Of a stretch of 32,468 nt of DNA, positions 20,211 through 31,911 are shown in pieces; the stretch's first letter is position 1; every line of letters starts with the position of its first letter. The DNA comes from Chalciporus piperatus (taxonomy: Eukaryota > Basidiomycota > Agaricomycetes > Boletales > Boletaceae). The notes below the pieces were generated by a model that saw nothing but the letters and a program-made list of their open reading frames with translations, did no database searches and had not been told where the DNA came from. The stretch lies in contig JBBPTG010000262.1 in NCBI GenBank assembly GCA_038093975.1, positions 1-32,468 on the forward strand, written 5' to 3'. The position numbers and the translations under genes were made by a program.

Positions 20211-23200
20211 ATGTCGGGACGTCCCGCAGGAAAACCAGATCTTTCTGGGTACAACTATGGCGCTATTTCCTCTCTCGTTCTCACTGCAGACCGTTCTGCG
20301 CTTCCACGGCGAGACAAGGAACCAGATGGTGCACCCACCTCTTTGGCCGGTCGTATAGACGCCAAGGAGATGGGCTCGCGCGTCCAACGAGCCGCTCCCA
20401 AGGACATTGAAAAGAAGAAGAAAAAAGCAGGTGACGCTGGGAAACACGATGCTCTCGACAGAGCAGCTCCCTCAAAACGTCGCGTCGATACCGGCTTCGG
20501 ATTTGCAGACATCATCGAAGCAACCCAGGACGTCGAGGGTTTGACGTACCGGCCGCGTACCGCAGAAACCCGCGAGGTATACGAACTCATGTTGTCGGCT
20601 ATTCACCAGGGCCTTGGCGACCAAGCACAGGATATCATCCGTAGCGCCACCGATACCGTTTTGGAGACGTTGAAAAACGAGAATATGAAGGACTTTGACA
20701 AGAAGAAGGAGATCGAGGATGTTTTGGGGGGTATTACCAACGACGCGTTTTCTCAGCTCGTCGCTTTGTCAAAGAAGATTACCGACTACGGCGCCGAGGA
20801 CGAGACGATGGTCGACCCAGACATGGAGCGAAAAGATGCAGAGATTGACGAAGAAATGGGTGTGGCTGTTGTCTTCGACGAGGAAGAGCAAGAGGACGAG
20901 GACGAAGAAGGGTACGAAATCCGGGAAGAGAGCGAGGATGAGGAAGGAGCGGAGGGCGTGGATGAGGCAAATGAAGACGCCGAAGGAGAGGAGGATGGAG
21001 GTGAAGAGGAACTCGTCATCGGTGGGTCTGCCGCCGCCAAAGCAGGGAAAGCCAAAGTGGACAAGGACCTCGTCTCCCCTCACACTATCGACGGTTTCTG
21101 GGTTCAGCGACAGATATCCGAAGTCTATTCAGATCCAGTGACAGCTGCCGACAAGGCTTCTGCCGTTCTCTCCATCCTTGGTTCGGAGTCGAATCTTCGC
21201 GATTGCGAGAACCAATTGATGGAGCTGTTCGAGTACCAGAGTTTCCACGTCATCACGAAATTCCTCAAGAATCGGGACGTCATCGTCTGGTGTACCAAGC
21301 TGATGCGTAGCGATGCGGACGAGCGGGTCAATATCGAGGTGGCGATGCGGGAGAAGGGAGTGGGATGGATCTTGCGAGAGCTGGCGGGCGACCGACAGGC
21401 GAAAAAGATACACGACGATGCGATGGACGTCGACGTCAAGCAAGCCGCTGCATCGGTGCCCAAGACCGCGACTCTCGCGCCCGGCTCGACAGTCCAGCCC
21501 AAGCGTATCGTCGACCTCGAGAGCATGGCATTTAGCCAGGGTGGGCACCTCATGTCGAACAAGAAGTGCAAGCTCCCGGAGGGCTCATTCAAGCGCTCCC
21601 GCAAGGGTTTCGAGGAAATTCATGTTCCAGCTCCGAAGAAGAATGTCGGCAGCGAAGACGAGCTTGTACCTGTCACCAGCTTACCCCACTGGGCGCGGGC
21701 TGCGTTTTCTGTTCCGAGGCTCAACCGGGTACAGAGCAAGTTATTCCCCGTCGCGTTTGGCACCGACGAGCCTCTCCTCCTTTGTGCACCCACTGGCGCA
21801 GGAAAGGTGAGTTTCAAGTCTTATTCATCATTGTGCCCAGTCTCACATTGAGTTTTAGACCAACGTCGCTATGTTGACCATTATCAACGAACTCGCAAAG
21901 TACAGAGACGAGGAGACTGGCGAGTTCGCGCTCGACCAATTCAAGATTGTCTACATCGCTCCAATGAAAGCCCTCGTCCAAGAGATGGTAGGCAACTTTA
22001 CGTCTCGCCTTACCTCCGCTTTCGGCGTAAAAGTCGGTGAGCTCACCGGTGACTCGCAAATGACGAAGCAGCAAATTTCGGAGACCCAAATTATCGTCAC
22101 GACGCCGGAAAAGTGGGATGTCATTACTCGCAAGAGTACGGATACCAGTTACACGAATCTCGTTCGCTTGATGATCATCGACGAGATTCACCTGCTTCAC
22201 GATGAACGTGGACCCGTCCTCGAGGCTGTCGTTTCTCGAACCATTCGGAGGATGGAGCAGACTGGTGACTACGTCAGGCTTGTTGCTCTCTCTGCAACGT
22301 TGCCCAATTATCAAGACGTCGCCACGTTTCTTCGCGTCGACGAGTCGAAGGGTCTTTTCTACTTCGACGCTTCCTACCGCCCATGTGGTCTTCAACAACA
22401 ATTCATCGGTGTCACGGAGAAGAAAGCCATCAAGCGTTTCCAGGTCATGAACGAGGTTTGCTACGAGAAGCTCCTCGACCAGGCTGGAAAGAACCAAACG
22501 CTGGTCTTCGTCCACTCTCGGAAGGAGACTGCCAAGACCGCCCGGTTCATCCGTGACATGGCCATCGAGAAAGAGACAATCACCCAGTTCGTCCGACCCG
22601 ATTCCGCCACGCGGGAGATTTTGACGGAAGAAGCTGGAAACGTCAAGGATTCCAATCTACGGGACTTGCTTCCCTTCGGTTTCGCCATCCACCACGCTGG
22701 TATGTCGAGGGAGGATAGGACGCTCGTGGAGGAGCTTTTCGCGGATGGTTCCGTGCAAGTATTGTTTTGCACAGCGACTCTTGCGGGGTGTCAACCTTCC
22801 CGCACACACTGTCACCATCAAAGGGACTACAACCCCGAGAAAGGACGATGGGTTGAGTTGTCTTCTCAGGACGTTCTCCAAATGCTTGGACATGCTGGCC
22901 GACCTCAATACGACACTTACGGAGAAGGCGTCATCATCACGAATCATTCAGAGCTTCAGTACTATCTCTCGCTCAGGAGCCAGCAACTCCCCATCGAGCC
23001 GCAGTTCGTTGCCAGGTTGGCGGATAACTTGAACGCCGAGATCGTTCTTGGGACTGTCAGGAACCGCGACGAAGCGGTGCAGTGGTTGGGGTACACTTAT
23101 TTGTAAGTCTTCTATAGAGCGTTTAGCCTTGTCGTTACTGATCTTTCTTGCAAGGTATGTGCGTATGCTCAAGTCCCCCGGATTGTACGGCGTCGGTGTG

Positions 23201-26200
23201 GATTATCAAGACGACGATAACGGTCTCGTCCAGAAACGCGCAGACATCATTCACTCCGCCGCTGCTCTCCTCGAGAAATGCCACCTGGTCAAGTACGAAC
23301 GCGCTTCCGGTCGATTCCAAAGCACCGAGCTCGGTCGTATTGCGTCTCACTATTACATCACGTACAACTCGATGGCGACGTACAACCAACATTTGAGGCC
23401 ATCGATGTCGATGTTGGAGCTATTCAGGGTCTTTGCTTTGTCGAACGAGTTTAAGCTGTTGCCGGTGAGTGATATCATCGTTTAGTATCCTCGAGTGACT
23501 AGTTGATGTTTGATTGGGCAGGTACGACAAGAAGAGAAGCTTGAGCTCGCGAAATTGCTGGAGCGCGTGCCCATTCCTGTCAAGGAAAGCGTCGACGAAC
23601 CTGCAGCCAAGATAAATGTGCTCTTGCAAGCATACATTTCCCAACTCAAGTTGGAAGGTGCGTCCTTTACAATATCTTCGTCTCCAAGCCCGCTCATCGT
23701 GCGTTGTTCAGGTTTTGCGTTGGTTGCGGATATGGTTTTCGTTCAGCAATCCGCTGGACGTATATTACGTGCGATATTCGAGATTTGTCTCAAGAGAGGG
23801 TGGGCTGTGCCTGCACGGGCGTGTCTTTCTCTTTGCAAGATGGTCGAACGGCGGATGTGAGTTCCAAGTCATTGTTATCTTTGTGGCGTTGATGTTGACT
23901 GACTTGGGATGGAATTGAATAGGTGGGGCTCGATGACGCCACTCCGTCAGTTCAAAGGTGTGCCCCAGGAAGTCATCCGGAAAGCGGAGGGCAAGCAATT
24001 CGTATGTGTATTTGTGCTTGACGGGATGAGGTGATGACTGACAACGCCCCTTTAGCCATGGTACCGATACTTTGATCTGAACCCACCCGAACTTGGCGAA
24101 CTCATCGGTATCCCTAATGCTGGCCGTCTCGTTCACCGACTCGTCCACAACTTCCCCAAACTGCAGTACGTATTCTCGCCTGACTCTAATCGAAGACGTC
24201 CTCTCACGACACTGATAACTTGGCAGACTGCAAGCCCAAGTCCAGCCCATCACTCGCTCGCTTCTCCGCATTGACCTGTCCATCGTCCCCGATTTCCGCT
24301 GGGACGAGAAGATTCACGGCGGTGCCGAGTCGTTCATCATCATCGTTGAAGATGTCGACGGTGAAATCATTCTCTTCCATGATACGTTTGTCCTTCGACA
24401 ACGTTACGCCGAGGACGAACACAACGTCACCATTACCGTTCCGATGTTCGAACCCATCTCTCCCAACTACTACATCACCGTCGTATCCGATCGTTGGTTA
24501 CACGCAGAGACGAGATTACCCATCTCGTTCAAGCACCTCATCCTTCCCGAGAAGTTCCCTCAACCGACTCCGCTCCTCGACCTCCAACCTCTCCCCCTCT
24601 CCGCTCTACACAACAAAGAATTCGAAGCGATCTACTCGAGTACGATCCAAACGTTTAACAAGATCCAGACGCAGGTTTTCCAGGCCCTCTACACTTCCGA
24701 CGAGAATGTGTTCATCGGCGCGCCGACGGGCAGTGGGAAGACGATCTGTGCGGAGTTCGCCTTGATGAGGTTGTGGAGTAAGAAGGACAACTCGAGAGCG
24801 GTTTGTGTGGAGCCGTACCAAGAGATGGTCGACCAACGTGTTGCGGAATGGCGGCGCAAGTTTAGCGGTGTCCAAGGAGGGAAGGAGATTGTGAGCCTGA
24901 CGGGCGAGACGAGCGCTGATTTAAGGTTGTTGGAGAAGGGAGACGTCATTGTTTGCACGCCGACGCAGGTGAGCGTCAACTCACTTGTTTTTCCTTCAGC
25001 GGTCAACAGCTGATGACATTTGTAGTGGGACGTTCTCTCGAGAAGATGGCGTCAGAGGAAGAATGTGCAGACGATTGCCTTGCTCATCGCCGACGAGGTT
25101 CAACTCGTTGGAGGCGAAGTTGGCCCAACCTACGAAGTGATCATCTCGAGGACGCGGTATGTTTCTGCGCAGACAGAGATCAAGACGCGTGTTGTAGCCT
25201 GCGGTGTATCGCTTGCCAATGCTAGGGACCTCGGGGAGTGGATTGGCGCTCCTTCGCATGCCATTTTCAACTTCTCACCAAGGTAAGTAGTCGAATGCAT
25301 TTGTCGAGCATGTCGGGACTCATCGATCTTTCTTCGTATAGCTCGCGACCCCTCGACATGGACATCCACCTTCAAAGTTTCGCTATCCCTCATTATCCTT
25401 CGTTGATGATCGCCATGTCTAAACCCGCCTACCTCGCCACCGTGGAATATGCCCCCGCAAAACCCGTTCTCGTCTTTGTCTCCTCACGACGTCAATGTCG
25501 TATGACGGTGGATGACCTCTTATTACACTGTGCCGCCGACAACGATCCAGACCGGTTTCTCAACATCGAAGAGGCGGATTTGCAGCCGCATTTGGATCAT
25601 ATCAGCGACAAGGGACTGGCTGAGTGTTTGAAGCATGGGATCGGGTACTATCACGAGGCGCTGGATAAGCAGGACAAAGTCATCGTGGAGCGGTTGTTCG
25701 AGTCTGGTGCGATCCAGGTGTTGGTGGCTTCAAAGGTGAGCTCCCTCTCGGCTAATCATGCGCCATGCGGGCCTAATGTCGCGGCGAACAGGATACGGCA
25801 TGGAGCATTCCCGTGGCATGTTACATGGTCATTATCATGGGTGTCCAATTCTTTGAGGGCAAGGAGCACCGATATGTGGACTACCCAGTCATGGACGTCC
25901 TCCAGATGATGGGCAGAGCCTGTCGCCCCAGAGAAGACGATCGCAGTCGGTGTGTGTTGATGTGTCAACAAACTCGCAAAGACTTCTACAAGAAGTTCTT
26001 GGCGGAGGGATTGCCCATCGAATCCCATCTACCGACACACATGCTTCACGACTATTTCCTCGCTGAGATCGCGGTGAAGACAATTGAGAACAAGCAGGAT
26101 GCTATGGTGTGTTTGTCCTTTCCGCTTCAACCTGTCGTTGCTTACTTTTTTTTTACTCTAGGATATCTTGACATGGACGTACTTCTACCGCCGGATGACG

Positions 26201-27564
26201 CAGAACCCCAACTACTATAATCTGCACAACGTCAGTCACCAAGCGCTATCTGATCATCTATCGGAGTTGGTGGAGACTACGCTTCAAGATCTCGTGAACT
26301 CGAAATGTATCGCCATCGGTAAGTGATTGGAGAGCAAATGATGGACTTGACTGCTCACCATCGTTATTAGAGGAGGAGATGGACGTTTCGGCGCTCAACC
26401 TTGGCATGATCGCTGCCTACTACAACATCTCCTGTAAGTGTTTGTGCGGATTGTTATGGATGTGTCGCTAACGATACTCGCAGATGTCACCGTCGAGGTC
26501 TACACGCTATCTTTAAAAGAGCGCACAAAGCTCAAGGGTCTGCTCGAGGTCGTTTCGTCGTCCGCAGAGTTCGAGACCATTCCTATCCGCCGCCACGAAG
26601 ACGTCGTCCTGCGCCGAATCTACGACCGTCTACCTGTCAAGCTCGAGCGTGCAGACTTTGAAGCACCTCACTTCAAGACATTCCTCCTCCTCCAGGCTCA
26701 CTTCTCGCGTATCCAACTACCACCTGACCTCGCTGCGGACCAGCTGCTGGTCGTTGAGAAGGTGCTCAACTTGCTCTCGGCTTGCGTGGACGTCATGTCA
26801 TCGAATGCTTGGTTGAATGCGCTCGGAGCTATGGACCTTTCGCAGATGTGCGTGCAAGCCATGTGGGAGACGGATTCGCCTTTGAAGCAAATACCACATT
26901 TCGAGCCCGAGGTATGATTTATTGGCTATTTCATCTCACGTCCACGATGTTTATCACGGACCCAGGTCATCAAACGGTGCAAAGCTGCGGGTATTGACTC
27001 GGTATATGACGTTATGGAGATGGAAGATGACAAACGAAATGGATTGCTTCAAATGGACGTCAGACAGATGTACGTCAGGTGCTCCGTCCCGTTATCGATG
27101 ACGCTGACTCTTTTACACCGCATGTTAGGCGAGACGTTGCTGCGTTTGTCAACTCTTACCCCACTCTCGATGTGTCGTATGAGCTTGCGAAAGGGGAGTA
27201 CACTGCTGGAGCACCAATCTTCATCAAGGTCATGCTCTCTCGGGACGCCGACGAAGACGACGCGGACGACCAGACAGTTGTCGCACCCTTCTACCCAGTC
27301 AAGAAGATGGCCAACTGGTGGATCGTCGTCGGGGAACCAAGCACACGACAGCTGCACGTCATCAAGCGTGTCACGATCAGCAAGAGCCTCTCCGTGAAGC
27401 TTGAGTTCACGCTACCCAAGGGGGCGCATTCGCTCAAGCTGTATGTTATCTGTGACTCCTATGTGGGCGCAGACCACGATTTGAGTCTGGACCCTATCGA
27501 CGTCGCCGAGGGTGAGGACAGTGATAGCGATGAGGATGATGACGACGATGCTATGGAGGAGTGA
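20211..27564 (+). CDS. BRR2: Spliceosomal U5 snRNP helicase Brr2 (Ski2-like), with damaged motifs V and VI
   Basis: Brr2 unwinds U4/U6 to activate the spliceosome. I infer 16 exons: 20211-21806, 21859-23102, 23155-23464, 23522-23657, 23712-23856, 23923-24001, 24056-24165, 24227-24968, 25026-25282, 25342-25735, 25792-26106, 26162-26318, 26371-26433, 26484-26911, 26966-27069 and 27129-27564. All introns are GT-AG and 50-66 nt; phases agree and give 2171 residues, close to the 2136-2163 of human and yeast. N-terminal cassette: motif I APTGAGKT (intron 1 lies between Lys and Thr), DEIH at 640-643, [10 protein letters not shown], then Sec63/FN3-like segments. C-terminal cassette: APTGSGKT near 1376, DEVQ near 1476, MMGRACRP; second Sec63 unit; acidic C-terminus. 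Two oddities: residues about 842-855 (22786-22827) are out of frame, so motif V is scrambled, and motif VI has His877 in [10 protein letters not shown] instead of Arg. Confidence 0.95.
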
Positions 27565-28218
27565 ATTTCACTCTAGATTGTCTTGTTGTATTTCCTGTTG
27601 CTTTCTTGTAGTCGATTCGTTGTTTTTTATTCCTGCTGAGGTGCTTGTAATGTAGCTGAATCTGTCCAGCTCTATACGATGATCAACCAAGGGCCTGATG
27701 AATTGTGGCGCATCTCTTCCGGTTTTCAGTCTAGACTCGAAAGTTGTCCCCCCAACTGGCTCAGGCTATACTGGCCCCTATCCGGGCCAAACAACCACAC
27801 TACGATTCCCCAAACCCGCGATGAGGGCTAGCATGCTGGACCTTAAGCTGGATTCTGGGAACCCTCATGATTCATACGGTGTGTCGCGCCTTTTGGAGTC
27901 GACTTGCTTGGGTCTATGTTTATCATCATGAACTCACTTTTGGCAACAAAGCTTGAAGGACAATGGCGCGTATCGTCAGAGCCCCCTGGCTGTTTCTGCC
28001 ATACCGAATCCAGAGCGGTTGAGTTGAGAAGTTCCGCCCAAACGATAGGAATACAGACTAATAACCCTAGCTCCCTAATTTGATTTGTATTTTTATTTGA
28101 GTTGCGCGGAGCAGTACTTAGATCACCACGATAATAAGAACCAGGCAAAGCAGAGACATATATTTCGTACACGGGAGCTAGGAGGGTTACACATTGTTAG
28201 CTGAATCAACATATTCAT
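27565..28218. other. Converging 3' flanks of BRR2 and FunK1; source of a duplicated block
   Basis: BRR2 (+) and FunK1 (-) end towards each other here, so the stretch should carry both 3' UTRs and poly(A) sites. T-rich sequence follows the BRR2 stop (27578-27640). From 27825 onwards the sequence is duplicated at 31912 to the window end. No gene of its own was recognised. Confidence 0.6.
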
Positions 28219-28349
28219 TCATGCAGAACGGGAATCATGGGCATCTTCATTGTACGGGACATTCGGCTTTTTTCCACAAAGGACTCGCGATGAAGGCGCA
28301 TCCGTGCTCCCCTGCGCCAGTGCCGTGGTCAGTGAAGACGCATCCGATG
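27825..28349. repeat. Duplicated block, copy A (partner at 31912-32468)
   Basis: Starting with GGGCTAGCATGCTG, this 525-base block aligns almost without gaps to 31912-32468, including the intergenic part and the last codons of FunK1. The partner has about 32 extra bases in place of 27869-27876 and scattered point differences. The match is cut by the window end, so the duplication is longer than seen. Confidence 0.9.
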
Positions 28350-30995
28350 AAGACGCATCCGATGAAGACGCATCCGATAAAGATGCATCCGTGCCCCCCT
28401 CCCCCCGTGACATCTTTGATGGCCTATATTCATGTTGATCGTGTTCTAGAGACGGAGCGCGACTACGCTTCGGAACCTGAGACAGGCGGCGGACTTGTGC
28501 GGCCTGAGCAGCGTAGAGGGCGCCGCATGACAGTAGATCCGGCAATGACTCTGGCTGCGGCAAGTTTTGAAAAGCAGCAAACATTAACCGCAAGCCCTGA
28601 TATAGCGGGGAATACGAGGAGAGGTCGCCGAAATTGTACGCTCGTTCTGTATAGCCACTGAGCAGAAAAACACGAAGGGAAAGGAGAGAGCTCCGGAGGC
28701 AGGCAAGCTCGGGGGCGAGGAACTCGTCAAGAAGGTGCTGCAAAACTCCATCTTGGGTGAATAGCGCGTGGCGTGTCGGGCTGCACACACTCGTGTTCTT
28801 GAAGATCTCGGAGAATGTGGGACCAAATTCGGGCTGCTCCCTATTTGTGGAGGGAAAACGGACTAGAAGGGTCCAAAGGAGGAGCCAGAAGATGGACTCC
28901 ATGTCGTGCTCAAAATTGTGCACAACAAAATGACGCGCGGGTTCGGGGATATTTCCCATCCACATGTCCAACACACTCTCCAGGGACCGTGGAGGTATAT
29001 ACAGAAGGGCCTGTTTCTGGATCTCCACTGCCATGAAGAAAGCCGTTCCCTGTCCTGCCATCAGTGACCCACACTCCCGGATATAAATGCTGTCATGCAC
29101 ACCGTTTTGGGGTCCTGGCTACCTTTCCCATTTGACGGATCGAAGCGCTTGGCATATTCCAGATCGGCGAGTATGCCTCGCACCTGACCGTTGATGTCCT
29201 TGAACCAATAAAGGTTCCCCGAGCTGATATCGCGATGGACCCAGCCAGCCAGGAACATCAATTGGAGAGCTGTACCACCAATGAGCACTCGGGCGGTTCC
29301 ACAATGCGAACAGAGTAGCTCACCAAACACGCACGATAGCATCGCGGTCACTACATCGCCCAGTTTTGTCACATCGTGCAAAGCCACGCACAGCTCATCG
29401 AAGACGACCCGCGAGTGCTGCTTCGGCCGATATTCACGATTGGATGGTTTGTCCTTGTGCGCCACCCGAGAGACGTCAGGCATCTTGGGCCCAGCCAGGG
29501 CACTTCGAGAGGGATCAGCATGCATAGACAACGAGGGTCTGACTGTGGCAGCAGGTGCGTCAAAAAGTGTAGAATCGGGCTGAGCTTCGGCGGCGACCTC
29601 CTTCGACACCGTCCCTCGCCAGTCACGGACCAGCGTGAGGAAGTACCGATGCCAATTTCGCGCCACTAAGCACTCCTGAAGCATCTGCTTGGACTCGACA
29701 TCCATGCCCGTGAAGCCCGCCGGTTCCACGCCTTCTCCCAAAGCATCGGCAATCCCCTCGAGCTCAGAAAATATCTCTTTCTGAATCTCGCCCTCAGTCT
29801 TCGACTTGGCATCCAGCCAGATGTCCTTCAAGACGACCGGATGCGAACCATGTAGTGGCCGGAGCTCGGTGAACGATTCAACTTCAATAACCTCCCACAC
29901 TCGAGTCGCACGTCCTGTTATACAGAGACTCCGATCGTCAAAGATTGCCTTCTGCGTCTTGTAGTAATTACCGTCGACCTCGTAGACGAAACAAAGCTTC
30001 TGCGTCACGGGATCTAGACGACGTTGTATGGTCGGATCGTAGCCAAGTTCCTCCTCGGTGGCGAACATCAGCGAGAGCATGACCCGGATGTACGTCCGGC
30101 AATCCTAAACGGCCGATCAGCATCTAATTGCAAACAGGTCAAACAGTGATTTTGCCTACCTCCGTAAACTTGAAATCCGGAGACTTGGCCGAGTGCGACC
30201 GCGAGAAGTACCAGACGGCCATCGTGTCGTCCTCGATGGTGATCTGAAAAGTCGACGTCAGATAGGAAGCAGGTGAGCGTTAAAGAAATGTACGCCGTAA
30301 ATGTGCACGCGACGGGGATCATCATTCATGCAGAAGGTGGTGGTGCCCAACAATTGTTTACGGTTCTGATGTGCGTAAGCGGAGTGAACCACTAAGCGAG
30401 CGGATACTGCGCGCACCTGTAGAACATCCTCTCGAGCCGTTTTATATTCAGAAGGAACTGCGAGATCTGCGACAGGTATGGATGACTGCACTGCGGATGG
30501 TGGCACTGTCGACTGCTTGAGCTTGAGCAGTGCGTCTACCTTGAAATTTGCGCCGAAGGTCTCGGCTTCGCTGTAACTGTCGGGCTTCTGTAGGAATTGG
30601 CATGATGCCTCGCGTCCGTTGGTGAGCGTAAGCTTTTGCAGCGTATCGGCGATAGCGACAAGGGACTCATAACGCTCCTTCTCGTTCGCATTCTCGATCT
30701 TGGACGGGCTGACAGGATAACTTGTGAACCGGAGACGACACTCATCCAATGGCTCGACAAGTTTAGCTTCCTTGAGAGCGGCGACTGCAGCGTCGATGGC
30801 CGCCTCGGGCACTTCAAATGGGAGGTAGTGATCGAATCCTGTTTTGCCCCATCCCCTACAATGGACCGTTTTGGCCCTCGTCAGAACGAAAATCTCTGAG
30901 CCACGTTTAGTCGAGTCTCGCGTTGACCTCGGAGTGCCCGACTTGCAAGGTATGTCTAACGACTGTCGTCTGCGGAAGAGTTCAACAAGACCCAT
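28219..30995 (-). CDS. FunK1 fungal-specific protein kinase
   Basis: FunK1 kinases are an expanded family in multicellular basidiomycetes; substrates are unknown. Exons inferred: 30995-30417, 30365-30294, 30243-30160, 30104-29103 and 29049-28219, with GT-AG introns of 50-55 nt and consistent phases, giving 689 residues. Visible landmarks: GREASCQFLQKPDSYSEAET in exon 1; TMAVWYFSRSHSAKSPDF in exon 3; FATEEELGYDPTI in exon 4; the catalytic loop GWVHRDISSGN (HRD-like); LADLEYAK as the metal-binding DFG equivalent; and DPKT joined to GTAFFMAVEIQ across intron 4. The C-terminal tail has a short tandem SSDAS repeat. The start is uncertain: ATG 30995 (MGLVELF) is my choice, but the frame stays open to an ATG at 31127, and FunK1 N-termini vary. 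No lesion was seen in the kinase core. Confidence 0.88.
28330..28395 (-). repeat. Coding 15-bp tandem repeat in the FunK1 tail
   Basis: The unit GATGAAGACGCATCC and close variants repeat about four times in the plus-strand sequence; on the coding strand this gives repeated Ser-Ser-Asp-Ala-Ser. The duplicate copy enters the same repeat at 32451 and is cut by the window end, so repeat numbers cannot be compared. Such arrays vary in length by slippage. Confidence 0.85.
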
Positions 30996-31127
30996 CGAGC
31001 TCCAAATGTCGCATGCAATCCAGAACACAACGTACGTGATTGTCTGCCCGCCGGGAAGACCTGACGGTATCTCGTTGGGAAAGTGACTTGAATGCGGTGC
31101 TGTTCGGTGGCTGCATTCCCTTGTCAT

Positions 31128-31575
31128 GTTCCTTGCTTTGTAGCAAGATTTTTGGCGAGAACCAACCCACGTTTATTTTGGTTTATTGTGATGTCATCGC
31201 CGACATGCAAGACTCGGATGAGCGACGTCGGAAAGCGTCGGAGAGATGACCACTCCGAGTCTACCCCATTACTGTCATTCATAGTAATTAGCTCACTGCC
31301 AGCCTTGAGTCAGTAGGACACTCACTAGTGACTATATAATAGGATACCATGGATTATGTGGATAAATTTTTAATCAAGCTACTTCGTCAACGTGGATGAC
31401 GGCTAGTTCATGTTGACACGACTACCTCCACCGACGTCCGTGACCGACTAGGACACCAGCCACTACACCATCACCCTGTCGGACCACCGCCAAGGGGTCC
31501 AGTGTGTTACCGTCGCACTCCGGTTACGCCTAATTCGTACTTCAGTTTCAATAAGGGGCTGCCTACGGGAGACTA
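31128..31575. other. Upstream region of FunK1, no gene recognised
   Basis: The stretch lies upstream of the minus-strand FunK1 gene. A TATA-like ACTATATAATAGGATA occurs at about 31330-31345, but its orientation and use cannot be decided. A CACC/GACC-rich segment (31400-31530) has no coding character. It ends with the 22-bp word shared with 18302-18323. Confidence 0.35.
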
Positions 31576-31844
31576 GGATGACGCAGAACCCCAACTACTA
31601 TAATCTGTACAACGTCAGTCACCAAGCGCTATCTGATCATCTATCGGAGTTGGTGGAGACTACGATTCAAGATCTTGTGAACTCGAAATGCATCGCTCAA
31701 TCAATCTGTCGCTAGCTAGTACTTTGCTGGGGAGATGTTGTAGTGATCGTGCGAAGGTTCAGCGCCGAAACGTCCATTTCCTCCTCTATTAACGATGGTG
31801 AGCAGTCAAGTCCGTCATTCGCTCTCCGATACACTTACCGATAG
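31576..31844. pseudogene. BRR2 gene fragment, second half inverted
   Basis: Plus-strand 31576-31696 copies BRR2 26193-26313 (exon 12; about 121 bases, four mismatches). Then, after a 59-base spacer, 31756-31844 is the reverse complement of BRR2 26315-26402 (end of exon 12, intron 12 and the start of exon 13), with about seven differences. The two source segments are contiguous in BRR2, so the copy was made from genomic DNA (an intron is included) and its distal half was inverted. It has no start and cannot encode a helicase. Confidence 0.92.
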
Positions 31845-31911
31845 CTGGTGTTGGGGTGAACGCCTTCGTTCTCTACGCTATATGTCAATGCAGGATAAAC
31901 ATGCGTGCGGG

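Noticed and set aside
20769..21083. Minus-strand frames rich in Ser/Pro opposite BRR2 exon 1
   Set aside because: They mirror the acidic GAG/GAC-rich coding stretch of BRR2 and contain no motif.
28330..28395. Possible CRISPR-like repeat array
   Set aside because: The units are directly adjacent without spacers, lie in a kinase coding frame, and the genome is eukaryotic.
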